A stretch of DNA of 64,000 nt from Allantophomopsis cytisporea (Eukaryota; Ascomycota; Leotiomycetes; Phacidiales; Phacidiaceae), in the NCBI GenBank assembly GCA_024752435.1, contig CP103037.1, forward strand, positions 1 through 64,000, written 5' to 3'. The position numbers and the translations under genes were made by a program. The notes under the pieces were generated by a model. It searched no databases. It saw nothing but the letters and a program-made list of their open reading frames with translations, and had not been told where the DNA came from. The first letter of the stretch is position 1. Each line of letters starts with the position of its first letter. Shown piece by piece: positions 21,613 through 33,601 of the stretch.

Positions 21613-21750
21613 GATGTGGTATGATGGCCAAGGCTGGGTACAACGTAAATATGCGATTCAGAGATGTATAAATGTACTTTGGAACTTATCATTGCTTTCT
21701 CCAGTCTTATTATAATATAATCAAAAACAGCCCCGAATTGCTAATCGAAA

Positions 21751-23426
21751 ATGCTTTACGACGAGAAACCACTTGGGTCATACCCACGATCTGGCATTGA
21801 TGTTCTTATTGTCGGCACTGGACTTGCAGGTTTGACTGCAGCTCTTGAGTGTCATCGCAAAGGACACAATGTTCAAATTCTTGAGAGAAATGCCACTGTC
21901 AATACTGCAGGTAAGTCTCCAATACCGTAGTGTATCTCAACACATTTGACAAGTATCACAGGAGACATGTACTTCATGGGTCTCAGTGCCACCAGATTTT
22001 TCAAGCACTGGCCAGATATGAAAGCTGAATTCGACTCAATTGGACTTCACGATGCTTGGATTGAGACTTTCAAGCATAGTGGAGAGGTTATGGTCAAGCC
22101 TATGAAGGCAGCTGACAGGCTTCGAGCTCAAGGGCTTGATCCGAAAACTCCTCCAGGTACTTTCCAGATGCGCCCATTGGTATATCAGATGTTCGTAAAT
22201 CAGGTACAAAAATTGGGACTTCATCTCGAGTTCAATCGCCGAGTTGTAGATTATCTCGAGGACGAGGAAACTGGCAAAGGTTATGTTATGTGCGACGATG
22301 GACAGAAATACGAAGCAGATGTTGTAATCGCTGCTGATGGTGTTGGCTCAAAATCGCAGAAGATTGTTGGTGGACAAGTAAGAGCTGTTTCTTCCGGTAG
22401 AGCCATGTGGCGTGCGGCCTTCCCAATCGAAAACTTGGACAAGGATCCGGAGGTGAAAGAGTTTTTCCACATGATTAATGGGCAAGATCCGATCGTTCGA
22501 ACTTGGCTAGGGTAAGTAAAACATCGAGACAATCGACAATATCAACTGACAATGAGGAAGTCCTTCAACCTACGCGCTCACATTGACGAGATCAGACACG
22601 ATGATATGGATCATCAACCATGATGTAAGTCTTATGAATTGATTCGGTCTAAAACCTATGCGATTACTAATATAACTTAAGGCAAGTGGAAGTGAGAAAG
22701 AGTCATGGAACAACACTATCGAAGTTGATGAGGTTCTTGAAGGTATGGAGAAAGTACCAGGGCCCAAAAAGTGGGCACCGATTTTCGAAAGATTGGTCAA
22801 GTGTACACCTCCAAAGACTATTATCAACTTTGAGCTCCTCTGGAGAGATCCACAACCAAGTTGGACTTCTCCAGGTGCACGTGTTGTCCAGATTGGCGAC
22901 AGTGCTCACTCATTCTTACCAGCATCGGGAAATGGTGCGACGCAAGCGATCGAAGATGCTGTCTCTCTCGCTACATGTCTTCAGCTCGGTGGCAAGGAGA
23001 AGATCTCCCAGTCTGTGAGGGCCCATGTCAGATTCCGGTAAGCTTTATCCATGTTTACGATTCAGCTTAGCATATGAATGACTTTGCTTATACAGATTTA
23101 CCCGTAATGCCTGTGCGCAGAAGCTTGGCTTCGCCAATGCTGATCTTCTCCAAGAAACTGATTGGGAGAAAGTCAAGCTCGATCCCCGCAAAGCTGCACC
23201 CCGCTTGCCCAAATGGGTTTTCAATCATGATCCAGAAGCCTATGCGATTGAGAACTACGACAAGGCTGTCGAATCCATCGCCAAAGGCGTTCCATTAGAT
23301 GAGGACGATAGTATTCCTCCAAACTACCCTGCAGGTTACAAGTTTGAGCCTTGGAGCATCGACCAAATCATGGAAGACAAGAGGAACGGATTAGAGACAG
23401 AATTGGGTTCCGGAGACTGGTCTTAA
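21751..23426 (+). CDS. FAD-dependent monooxygenase (salicylate hydroxylase/PaxM-like)
   Basis: Five exons (21751-21910, 21962-22511, 22561-22624, 22682-23037, 23096-23426) give 486 aa in frame. The N-terminal Rossmann motif VGTGLAGLTAALE (GxGxxG, about residues 22-34) binds FAD. DVVIAADGVGSKS carries the DG motif that contacts FAD and NAD(P)H. GDSAHSFLPASGNGATQAIEDA is the C-terminal GD motif. This is the class A flavoprotein hydroxylase fold, which inserts one oxygen into aromatic or enone rings. The acidic C-terminal tail resembles fungal 6-hydroxynicotinate/salicylate hydroxylase-like proteins. It lies in the group with P450 and DUF1772 genes but about 1.8 kb from the P450, with a large shared upstream region. 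Substrate unknown. Confidence 0.92.
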
Positions 23427-25162
23427 GCAACAAAAATTGACGGTCAGAGGCTAGAGACTGAGCAGAATTATACATAGCGTTTCGTAAAGTCAATGGTACT
23501 CAAGAATGAACTGATGAATTCCATATTCAGCGCAAGTGTCAATACAAAATGTCGTGAATCGTTTGATTAGTGATTGGATTATATTGCCATCTGGGTGAGT
23601 GACTGGGAGTCACACCCCAGTCTTGAATTATCATAGTCTTTGAAATCGCTTATAAGTATTTGGCGATGAAATATGAAAGTGTGAGATTTCATAATACTGA
23701 ATACTGGAAATTGCAGATTTTATCCCTAATAACAGTCGGTGTAACAGATCAACTTTGGGTTGGCTTTCAAGCCAAGCAGGAGCAAAATCTTCGTGCACTA
23801 GAATTGGTTTTTGGACTTGGAAAAAAGAATATACGATGATCGATCAGGCGACCTTTTATTTGTGTAGAAATCAACCATTAAGTCGATTAAGCAGACCGGT
23901 AAACATGATCACCGGTCCTCAATGAAGTACCTCGAATCGAACTAGCCCTAGGTCTTCGAGATCCTTCATGGCACGTCCTTTCATATTTTAGCCCCGGTCA
24001 TAATTTCGATGGGCTTGTCAATATAGCAATTGCCATCCACTCCGAGAAATAGATTCGAGTTTAAAATGAGTAGCAGTTTAATGCTGCTGAACTTTACATG
24101 ATACAATTAGCTTGTTCAAACGAAAATAAGACACTTCCTCGTAGCCAAAGTATTTGACTGAAAGCTGTTTTAGAAGTACGCCTACTTCAAGAGAATTTAT
24201 AGAAAATATTTTTCAGTCCGTTTATATATTCCCCGAGTTGTGCCACATCTCGGAATACGTTGATATCTCCAACACCTCTTCGTGAGATGTGGACCAATTC
24301 GATCACGTTAATGGGACAGTTTCTGGTGATCTCTAGCTACTAGCAGTGTTTAATATGTAAGGAAAATGACCCTGTCACTAACATTACGACATTGTCTGCT
24401 AGATTGAGGAAGTGTGGATATTCGAAGTACACGGCATAACGAATGCCATGCTTCCGAGGTGATTTCTTGGCCAAACCAGCGATCAAACTCCAGGCAGGAC
24501 TAAAGCCGAGCAACATCTTGACCATGCTTCTTCGCTCTCATCGTCCCAAGGAGTCCATTCTACAAATACCATCAAGGCGGGGTACGCCTCTTAAGGGCAG
24601 TTCGATTCATCACAGGGAAATACCGAATATAATCCGAATAATACATCGATTGGAGAGATCTTGTGTTTGTACCGTTACCATTCACTCCTAATGCTTTGAT
24701 ATATGGTTCACACGAGCCATATTGATGCATAGGTTCAATTGAAGAAACAGATGATTTTACTGCATAGTGTAATTGAGATCTCAATTATGATTTATGTGTC
24801 ATAATCACCGTATTATGGCCGCTTGTTAGCAGATGTGAAAGGGTTACCTGGGAGTTATTGCTTATCAGAGTTTGAGAGTTAGAATTTATTCTTATGCTGT
24901 GCCCACTGTATTTCATCTTGCATACCGAAGCAAATCTCAATATTTCTCTAGTAACGAACTCCCAGTTTATCTCGAGTATTGCAAGTCCAAGTTCACCTAG
25001 GTCTCAACCATTTAATCACTTGGATAGACATGTTCGGGGCCTATAATCTCATTCCCACAACATCATTGAATCGATGCATGCCATAAATAATACAAAGTGC
25101 AATGAACTTTGTTGAGGTATCTACCTTGGAATTACCAACTCCAAAACGCCGAATAAAATCTT
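23427..25162. other. Gene-free boundary region
   Basis: About 1.7 kb of AT-rich sequence between the tailoring cluster and the housekeeping genes. Only short frames without motifs are present. It marks the likely right border of the cluster. Confidence 0.5.
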
Positions 25163-26053
25163 CTAAAATGCGATGTTTCTCTTCCTGCCGGTATATTTCG
25201 AGTTGTGCTTCACCACCTTACCCTTCCGCTCCATTTGCTCCTTTTTGTTCAGAATCCATCCCTTTGATCCCTTCTTCATAACTTTGTTCTTCTCTCTGTG
25301 CTTCCTTCTGGCATCCATTACATCCACTCCCTCCATTCCTTTCACCACCCCAGTGATATCCCCATTGTTGCCATCTGTAGCACCGCCTCCAACGGTCAAA
25401 ACAAGATAGATCTTTCCATTCTTAGTTCCCGGATCATCTTCCAACATACCCGCACCAAATCCGGCCTTGATAGCAGCTCCTGAGATCATAGTTCTCTGCT
25501 GATCATTCTTCGGGTAGAATTGGCAAACTGCTCTTCCACCTCTCTTCAAGCTTGCATATAAACCGTTGAAAAATCGTGACAATCGTCCTTCGGGTGACAC
25601 ATCTGAGCTCTCAGCATTACAGAGCCATTGGATTGCGGAAATAGAAATGGCCGCATCAAAGGTTCCCGCTCGAAAAGGTACTCCTTGCCCAATATCTGCC
25701 AGCATCAGGTCGCCCTCTACATCTCTTTGCAGCGCAACATCTAACATCGACGCTGAAATGTCCATTCCCACCCAGATGTGTGGTCCTCCATGCTCGGGTT
25801 CCACAGATGATATAATTTCGCCGCTCAACCCAGAACCGCAACCGATATCAAGGATCATGGAGGGTTCATCAAGATCAAGAAGCTCGAGGGCGCGATTTGT
25901 CATACTCGCCTGGATGTTTTGAATACGCGAGGACGTCGTATACTTCCTGGCTTCAACATCGTTGTAGTGAAGATCGGGCGGTCTAAGATGTTAGCTGCTT
26001 GTCCGCTGAACGAGCACAAAGGGGACAAACAAGATATCTTCTGGTCTCGACAT
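25163..26053 (-). CDS. BUD23: 18S rRNA (guanine-N7)-methyltransferase
   Basis: Two exons (26053-26031 and 25982-25163, intron 48 nt with GTTTGT donor) give 280 aa. The N-terminus MSRPEDILPPDLHYNDVEA is typical of Bud23. The SAM-binding motif ILDIGCGSGLSGE (about residues 55-67) and the AAISISAIQWLCNA strand follow. The C-terminal WBS_methylT domain ends in the basic KYTGRKRNIAF. Bud23 (with Trm112) makes m7G on 18S rRNA during small-subunit assembly in the nucleus. It is divergent from SVP26, with 339 bp between the starts. Confidence 0.95.
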
Positions 26054-26392
26054 GATGTGGAATTTGCCTCATACAAATTTAGTTTGAACAGTTCGGATAT
26101 GGTCGGGTCGACGTCAGCGACAATGGATGTTGATCAGGGTTTAGTGGTTGGAAGTCGGATTTCGCGATAAAAATTAAAAATTCCCTTATCGTAACGGTCG
26201 ACGGTTCCAGGCTTGCTTGGGTGGGACGGCAACTGCCGAATCTGGGGTATGTTGACAGCTCTCCACTGCACTCACCATTGAGGCGATCGCATCGCATCGC
26301 ATCGCAAGAACAAAAATATCCTCGACATGAAATGAAGTTACGATAGCAACATCCCAACTTTTCGCTCTTTATCTTCTCTTTTTGTTGCAACC

Positions 26393-27226
26393 ATGTGGAT
26401 CCTACCACTAGTCGGATACCTTGGAGTGATCCTAGGATTTGGATTTTTGACTCTGGCAATAGGTGGGTTTGGTCTCCAATGAAGCTCAACTACACAGCAA
26501 TGAGTGGAGTGTCGCATATGCGTTGTTTGGATGATAGTAAGATGAATACCAACTGACAATGAATATACAGCTTCGGGACTATACTACTTGTCAGAATTGG
26601 TTGAGGAACATACCGTTTTCGCGAAGAAATTACTTATCAAACTGATTTATGCCATCATCGCTCTACAAACAATTCTCTGGCTTATCGATGGCTTTCCATT
26701 CATGCTCTCAATGCTGAGCATTATTTCACACGTGGTATACCTGGGCAACATGAGACGCTTCCCAATTGTCAAACTGTCCGATCCATTGTTCATTACATCA
26801 TGCTGTACGCAATTTTCTTCATCAGTCTCCTGACGAGGTCTTCTGATTGATATCTAACACAACGCAGTCTTAGTACTTGTCAACCACTACGTCTGGTTCA
26901 TGCATTTCTCTTCTCCCGCCTATGCCGCTTCGATGTATAATGGCCCAGTTGGCCCAACATTCACGGAAATCGCCTCTTACTTTGGCCTCTGCGTCTGGCT
27001 CGTTCCATTCGCGCTCTTCGTTTCTCTTTCAGCGGGCGACAACGTACTCCCAACAATGTCATCTGAAGTGCCAGGAGATGTATCTGGTATGGGAATGGGA
27101 ATAAAAGAAGGCAGGAAAGGACAGAGACAAGGAATGGCCAAGGCTTTGGTAGACGGAATGCGAACAGCTGTTGGTACAGCGGGTGAAACAATGGGGTTAT
27201 GGAAGGGTAGTGAGGCAGCCTTTTAG
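26393..27226 (+). CDS. SVP26: SVP26/TEX261-family ER-Golgi membrane protein
   Basis: Three exons (26393-26462, 26571-26804, 26868-27226) give 220 aa. The protein begins MWILPLVGYLGVILGFGF and continues with LYYLSELVEEHT, the family signature. It has about four membrane helices and ends in a short hydrophilic tail (GLWKGSEAAF). Yeast Svp26 is a COPII adaptor that exports type II mannosyltransferases from the ER. The 3' end lies only 45 bp from the stop of the convergent CAP gene, so the transcripts probably overlap. Confidence 0.92.
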
Positions 27227-27271
27227 AAGCACATTTTACGAAATGAAGTTTTTGGTGTCTTCTTTCTATCA

Positions 27272-27943
27272 TTAATGACCCAAGACTCCCAGCGCAATAC
27301 AAAGCACAACTATCAAGGTTCCCACTTCTCCACGTATTCTGCCAACGCTACTAACTCGGCCCTCACTATCCACATCTGCTTTACCAGAATTCTCTTTCTG
27401 GACATTTTCCTCAAACTCTCCTACCACATTTCCAGCAGGATCGTATTCACAAACAACATACCAGCCACTTGTCCCACCGCTTCCATCACAGTTGTACCTG
27501 CCACAGCCTACACTGGTAGTCGCCTTCCAGACGACCTGTGTGAAATGTCCTGTATTCTCACCAAACTTGGCTTTCTTAAAATCATATTCGAGCCTCTCCA
27601 TTCCCCAAGCATCGACTGCAGCACTCGCATTTGCATATCCCGCCGCCAGGTTCTCGCCTGTCGGCCCTCCCGAATGTTTGAAGGCGCATGCTGAAGCCCA
27701 GGACGCGGCTGTCTTGGCTGACGTCGCGTTCCATGTGAGCGAGGTTGCGTTATGCTCACTGCGGTAGAAATTGTGAGCTGTCAAGACGGAATTCTCGAAA
27801 TCAGTTGCATCGGTGTAGGTTGATGATGTCGCTGTTGCAGTTGCTGCTGTGGCCGTCTCTGTTACAAGGATTGTGGAGACTTTTGCGAGGGCTGTGCTGG
27901 TGATGGAGAGGAGGAGGAGGGAGGTGAGGTGAGACAGATGCAT
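27272..27943 (-). CDS. CAP/PR-1-like secreted protein, probably GPI-anchored
   Basis: A single-exon protein of 223 aa. Its signal peptide is MHLSHLTSLLLLSITSTALA. A Thr/Ala/Ser-rich linker follows, then a CAP (SCP/TAPS) domain. The domain motifs are LTAHNFYRSEHN, GPTGENLAAGY, GHFTQVVWKATTSVGCG and WYVVCEYDPAGN, with the His/Glu pocket residues and paired Cys. The C-terminus is hydrophobic (GTLIVVLCIALGVLG), fitting a GPI signal. Yeast Pry proteins of this family bind sterols and fatty acids. It is convergent with SVP26. Confidence 0.93.
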   Translation of the reverse strand: MHLSHLTSLLLLSITSTALAKVSTILVTETATAATATATSSTYTDATDFENSVLTAHNFYRSEHNATSLTWNATSAKTAASWASACAFKHSGGPTGENLAAGYANASAAVDAWGMERLEYDFKKAKFGENTGHFTQVVWKATTSVGCGRYNCDGSGGTSGWYVVCEYDPAGNVVGEFEENVQKENSGKADVDSEGRVSSVGRIRGEVGTLIVVLCIALGVLGH

Positions 27944-28844
27944 TTGAAGGAGATAAGTCTGGATTTAATGATTGATCAAACGATATAGTGGGCGATATAT
28001 TCGTGATACTCGGTATATATTTTGATGTGTGAGAAATGGAATAGACGAATTGAGAAACAATAGAGATGACAGACAGAGAGCAAGAATCTTGACTGAGATT
28101 ATATAGATTGGTCGTACAAAAACAATCATCAATCTGTCGACCACAGTCCACCCACCTGGGAAGAAGTCCAAGAATAAACAATGCGATATTAAGCTTACTT
28201 CTCACAAAGGACATCCAAAATGTTCATTCGTTGACAGTTCGCATCCTTACTAGAATAAATCCATGAGTCCAGGCTGACTTTCACGCATTCAAGGACCGCG
28301 AGTCATTCATCCTCGAGGAGTGTCGAATTTCTTGTTTGTGAGCAATGGGAGAGGTCGCAATGACGTCGTGAGCGTGCAGGGGTTGAGGAAAAGGAAATAC
28401 ACTGGTAAGCAGTATCAGGGGTATAATCACCTATCGAGCTGTGGCAAAGCTAGGTTAGTCTGTGGAGTTGAGCGGCTCGCGAAACGATTTTGTTGACGAG
28501 ATACAGAGCTTGAACTTCCTTAATATATACAAAAACCTCCAATACTAAATTTGGACAGGCGCAAGGATCTAGACTGTTAGGTGAATGAACATTTCGAACT
28601 TGAGGACTATGTTTATAGATAAATAATGAAACGAAACGATTCGGCGCGTCCATCTCCGACTCGTTATGGAGTATCATGTCGGCCAACGGAAATCAAAACC
28701 CGATTTGCGGACTCTGCGGACTTGAGATACCCCGTCAACGACAATTGTAAACGTCATAAAAATATGTACAAATAAGTGAAGAAGATATACAATACCAATA
28801 GATGTCAGATCCAGAACCCCGTAGTCAATAGTCTCAATATAATC
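27944..28844. other. Divergent promoter region of the CAP and NAD(P)-binding genes
   Basis: About 0.9 kb; no coding signal beyond chance frames. It probably holds both 5' UTRs. Confidence 0.5.
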
Positions 28845-29651
28845 ATGCCTACATACACAGTCCTGGGCGGAACAGGCTCAACCGGATCCGCAATCCTCAA
28901 AAGCCTCAGCCCACAATCCCCAAGCCATACATCAATCCGCGTACTGGTACGATCAAAGGAAAAGCTCCTAAAGCGCCTCCCATCCCTCGAGACGCGCCCA
29001 AACACAACCATCTACAGAGGCGCCATCGATGAGCCCGGAGCCCTGAAGGCGAGCCTCGACGGCACAGACGCCATATTCTCGTGCGTTGCGCTCGGCGGCA
29101 GCGAGCCGGGAATGAGCATAGCGGCCTCCACCGCGCGCGCAATCATACGCGCGCTGAAGCAGCTGCGCGAGCAGCACGGAGAGGCGTATCGGCCGCCGAC
29201 CGTCGTGATGCTCTCATCGGCTACCGTGAACCCGCGGCTTTCCAAGAATATGGCGAGGGCGGCCGTTGCGTTCCTGTACACGGCGTTGGCGCATAATTAC
29301 TGGGATCTGGAGGTGGCTGAGGATTTGTATCGATGTGTCCTGCGGGATGATCCGGGGCTGTTGACTGCGATCTTTGCTGAACCCGCGGCTATTATGGCTG
29401 GGGAGACGCCTACTGGTTATCGTCTTAGTCAGGATGAATTATCTTCGTCTATCTCCTACGCGGACCTTGGTGCGGCGATGATAGAAATGGCGGAACGGAA
29501 GGATGAATTTAGCGGCCAAGGTGTAGGTATCGTTGCAACTGGTAAGGTCGTGCAAAATTGGGGTCCAAATATACATGAGTTGTTTTTCGGATTGATCGCG
29601 TACTTCTTTCCGCGAGTCTGGAGGAAAGGGAGAGCTTGGGGGTGGTGGTGA
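28845..29651 (+). CDS. NAD(P)-binding Rossmann protein (atypical SDR/NmrA-like)
   Basis: A 268-aa single exon. I choose ATG 28845 so that MPTYTVLGGTGSTGSAILK places the glycine motif GGTGSTG at residues 8-14. The upstream in-frame extension is AT-rich and unlike the family. TSIRVLVRSKEKL follows the second strand; DAIFSCVALGGSEPG and PTVVMLSSATVNP are later Rossmann strands. The C-terminus has a hydrophobic Phe/Trp-rich end (LFFGLIAYFFPRVWRKG) that may touch membrane. Residues 30-150 use very GC-rich codons, in contrast to neighbouring genes. Substrate unknown. Confidence 0.85.
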   Translation: MPTYTVLGGTGSTGSAILKSLSPQSPSHTSIRVLVRSKEKLLKRLPSLETRPNTTIYRGAIDEPGALKASLDGTDAIFSCVALGGSEPGMSIAASTARAIIRALKQLREQHGEAYRPPTVVMLSSATVNPRLSKNMARAAVAFLYTALAHNYWDLEVAEDLYRCVLRDDPGLLTAIFAEPAAIMAGETPTGYRLSQDELSSSISYADLGAAMIEMAERKDEFSGQGVGIVATGKVVQNWGPNIHELFFGLIAYFFPRVWRKGRAWGWW

Positions 29652-29943
29652 TGCACATTCGTATAAAAAATACACCTCACTCATGCCTGATACATGTGAG
29701 TTAATAAAGAGTCCAACTCCAGTTTTTGAATCATTATCACTAGAATATCTCAGTAAGACTGTACATAAACAATTCGTTCAGACTACTATGTGAGGTAATA
29801 CATGCATAAACACATATATACGTGATACCATCCCCATTCCATCAGAAAGTAACGCCACTCATCATTTATGTCCCGAAAGTCGTCAAAGCCCAACCTTCAA
29901 TGAACGCCCATGCCATGCTACCTATGCTTTACAACTCATTCGT

Positions 29944-32900
29944 CTACTGTGGAGTGGACAAAGCCGCCAATTTCTGTAGAGAGGTAAGGACACCTATTTG
30001 CAAGTCAGTACAATTCTCAAAAGAGACAGAGAAGTGAGATACGTACCAGTAACACCCTGAGTCAGTGTACTACTGGCCTCAGTGTTTCTCGCCCCGAGAC
30101 TAACAGTCTCCACATGCTTAATCGTGCCATCCTTGCCAAGTGCATTGGCCCATCTGAAGATAACTTCATCCTCACGTCCATCACCAGCAACCATGAGGAA
30201 GTCAATAGGGGCCTCAGCATCCATATCTTTTTGAAGTGAGTCAAAAATATGCGTGGCGGCAGTGCCCTTAGTCCAATCGATTGGTTCCACAGCAACAGCA
30301 GATTCGATAGGGATAGCACGGACTCGCTGCTCCTCACATGCATCGTTAATGTGGGAAGCACAGTCGCCTGCTTGGCGCGCGGCAGATTCGGGATCTTCAG
30401 CATCCTTGTAGTGGAAAATAAGCGAGCAGTGTCGGTTCTCAATCCACGAACCAGGGGTACGTTCTTGATAGTAGGTCATGATTCCTTCGACAGAATCCTT
30501 CCAAGACTTCATCTTTGTGGGATCAGCCATCTCTGTCCAGTCATTCTTGCCAAATTCACGCAAGAAACAACCATTCTCGGCAATGAGACCAAGGTTAGGC
30601 ACGCGCTTGAATAAACGGTCAAGCTCTTCTGGTGTACGACCAGACATAACGTAGACGATGTTGTTTTCGTCTTGGAGAACCTCGTTGAGTACATCAAGGG
30701 TACGTTGTGGAGAGGTGAGAATGATGCTCGATGGTGAACCCCAGGATGCAAGAGTACCTTCGTAGTCAAGAATGAAGAGACGACGATGGGCCTCCTTGTA
30801 CTTTTGGCCAAGGGCTTGGATTGAAAGGCGCGGAACAGAGGTAGTGTCGCGTCTGTGCTGTTGCTCGTAAACTTCATGAAGACGCTCCAAGAAAGCGTTG
30901 AACCAGTTCTCAGCGGTATGATGCATAACAGCTTCATACGACTTTGACCAACGGTTTTGCTTTTCGTCGTCGCCCATTTCCAAGGCAAGCTTGATGGCTT
31001 CAGCGGAAGCACGGTAATCCCATGGGTTGATAGAAAGCTCGTGGCCTCCAAGGACAGCTGCACTTCCGGTAAACTCTGAAAGAATCAAGGAACCATTCTT
31101 GTTGTGACCTGGGAATTTTCCATCTTGGCAGAAGAGATATTCGTGACTGGTAAGGTTCATCCCCTCACGCTGACTGGAAATCATGAGAGCATCAGCCACG
31201 GTGAGTAATGCCAGATACTGAGAATAGCTGATATCTTGCTTGAGGTAGACGAGGGGTTGATAGGCAAGATTTGCCCACGACGAATTGACACGAGTGACAA
31301 TATCAGAGACTGTAGCGTCCAACTCAGCTTGCTCTGTAGTGGAAGTGGCAACTTGAATCATGACGACCTTGTCCCTCCATTCCGGATACTTGTTGAGGAA
31401 CAATTCGTATGCCAACAACTTTTGTCTCACACCACGAACGTGATCGAGCTTATCTCTAGCTACAATGAGCTTCTTACCACGGTATCTCTCCTGCATGACT
31501 CCCAGCCACTCCGCAACAGAAGAGTCTTCTCTGCTGGAGCTCAATTGAACGGGGTCGATACCAATAGCAAGGTTGATAACGTCGACAAAACGATCTTCGA
31601 GCTGAACACCATCGTTGGTGGCTTCAACGCAGAGAAGTCTGCTGCAGGTTTGCAAGAAGTGGCGAGCGTACTCCTTGATCTGGAAGCCAATGAGATTGGC
31701 ACCAAGCATACCCTCGAGAAGCTCCTTGCGAACAGCCAAACAGCGGAAAACTTCCGAAGATGGGAAAGCAACATGAAGGAAGAAGCCAATCTTGGCGTCT
31801 GGCAACTTCTTGCGAACCATCTGTGGAACCAACAAGAGATGATAATCGTGAATCCAGATGATATCCCCGCGCTTCCAATTCTTGACGATCTTGTCGGCAA
31901 AAGCTTGGTTTACCTTGACGTAGTATATCCAAGAGTGGTCTTCGTAAGCCTTGCTCTTTGGGTTATCAGGGATTTGGTAATGGAAAACCGGCCAAAGGAT
32001 CTGTTTGCAGTAATGCGTGTAATGTCCATCGAAATCACTGTCCTTGCACCAAACAGTCAAGGAATCGTATTCCGTGGCCATCTTATCCTCGATGTCCTGC
32101 TTTCTCTGTGTTCCCTCGAGCGCATCCGTAGGCATGCCCAAAGTGCCAACCCAGATCTTGTCATGTAAAGATCCATTTCTGGCAGCTGCCTCAACAGCAT
32201 TGCGCAGGCCACCGTTTCCTTGATCTGCTGTCTCAACTGTCCAATCGGCAGTCGTGAAGACTCGGTCGTGACTATCACTGCGTCCGTGGGCTTGGGGTTG
32301 ACGAACGCCAGCTCTTCCGAGTGCAGCAGCCTTTTCGACCGCTTTATTATGGTCTAGAATGGACGCTGGTGGTGGAGAACTCGCGCGGGAGCGAGGTTGT
32401 GTAAATACTCTGCCCGTTGTCGTTCCCCAGGCTGGAGCATGTGGGTCGTTTGGCGCAACAATTGATCGCGGATCCAGTTGCTTTGGCATGTGAGGTCTGG
32501 GTTCATTCTGGTTGAAGAACTCATCGTGATCGGCATCCGCGGCGGGAGTCTCTGGGGGTGTTGGACCAGTTGCTACTGCTGGAGCTGGAGCGAAGAGACT
32601 GGGCTTCTCAGTAGTGATATCCGTCTTCGTTGTGACTCGACGCAACGGGGTAGGACGAGACGGCGGACGAGCGCTGGTCGTGGGAAGAGTGAAGTTGATG
32701 GTATTGGGGAGAAAGCTATCATGAAGAGAAAAAAAAGTCAGTAAATCGTCACAGAGGGCATTCCTGCAATTTTGCTCTGAGGAAGTTGACACGAGTGGTA
32801 TCGAAATGAACAATGGTCCAAGCAATTGTCTCAGGTCGAACGCCCATGCATTTTCCATACCAATGTTCATGCTCGGACAACATGGAGTGTAGACCGGAAT

Positions 32901-32950
32901 GTATGGGAGAGAAATTGAAATACGTACAGAGAAACCACAAAGACTGTCAT
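29944..32950 (-). CDS. Trehalose-6-phosphate synthase/phosphatase complex subunit, TPS3/TSL1 type
   Basis: Three exons (32950-32928, 32715-30047, 29993-29944) give 913 aa. The start MTVFVVSLFLPNTINFTLP matches fungal Tps complex subunits. A disordered Pro/Ser-rich stretch (about 20-200) precedes a GT20 domain with GANLIGFQIKEYARHF, NLAIGIDP, SQREGMNLTSHEY and LILSEFTGSA. A HAD-type phosphatase domain follows (about 650-900). Its first motif reads LDYEGTL instead of the catalytic DxDGT, and the last reads GDGREDE rather than GDDxxDE. These are changes expected for the regulatory TPS3/TSL1 branch rather than active TPS2. The complex makes trehalose from UDP-glucose and glucose-6-phosphate under stress. 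A 212-nt first intron follows codon 7. The 5' side faces a 5-kb gene-free region. Confidence 0.9.
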
Positions 32951-33459
32951 GATTGCAACGTGGTGTTGATATTGGACAGTTGAGTAAAGAGGAAAAGATG
33001 AAGGGTCTGCAAAATATAAATCCGATTACTACGCACGCATATGCGGAAGGCGTTGGTAGTCAATGGAAGAAGAGGTGGTGACTGCTTATTGTGTGGGGTT
33101 ATGATGTATTGTTTTTATTTTTTTATGTTTTGTCAACACCGAGTGAGACTTGACTTTGGGGGACAAGGAGGATTTAAATGAGAATTGTCGGAAGAGCTGT
33201 GAATGTATGTGGATGCTCGATGTGGGGGGGGAATGGGCGAGGTTTATTTGTGTTTGAGTAGAGAAGAAGAAAAGATGGATAAGATATGATATGGTATGGT
33301 AGTATGGTGGGATTGGATGGAGGATGAAGGTTGAGATTGGAGATTGCAGACTGGAGGCAGAAGATAGGAGCGAAGAGGGTTCTCGAAGCAATCGGAGCAG
33401 AGAAGTCAAATTGGTTGATGATGTTGGAGAGAGAAGAGCAGAACAATGGATGAGATTAT

Positions 33460-33486
33460 TGGTTGTGGTTGTGGTTGTGGTTGTAG
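33460..33486. repeat. GGTTGT hexanucleotide microsatellite
   Basis: About four tandem copies of GGTTGT on the plus strand. Confidence 0.85.
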
Positions 33487-33555
33487 TCTGTCGTGAAAGT
33501 GTGGAGGTCGATGGACGGTCGTGACGAGTAACGTTGTTTTCGTTGCGTAGTTGTA

Positions 33556-33601
33556 TGTCTGTCCGTCTGTCCGTCTGTCTGTCTGTCTGTCTGTCTGTCT
33601 G
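33556..33601. repeat. TGTC tetranucleotide microsatellite
   Basis: Eleven or so units of TGTC with two TCCG-type variants at the start. Confidence 0.9.

Noticed and set aside
31236..32168. 310-codon plus-strand frame
   Set aside because: Antisense shadow of the trehalose subunit gene, whose conserved motifs are on the minus strand.
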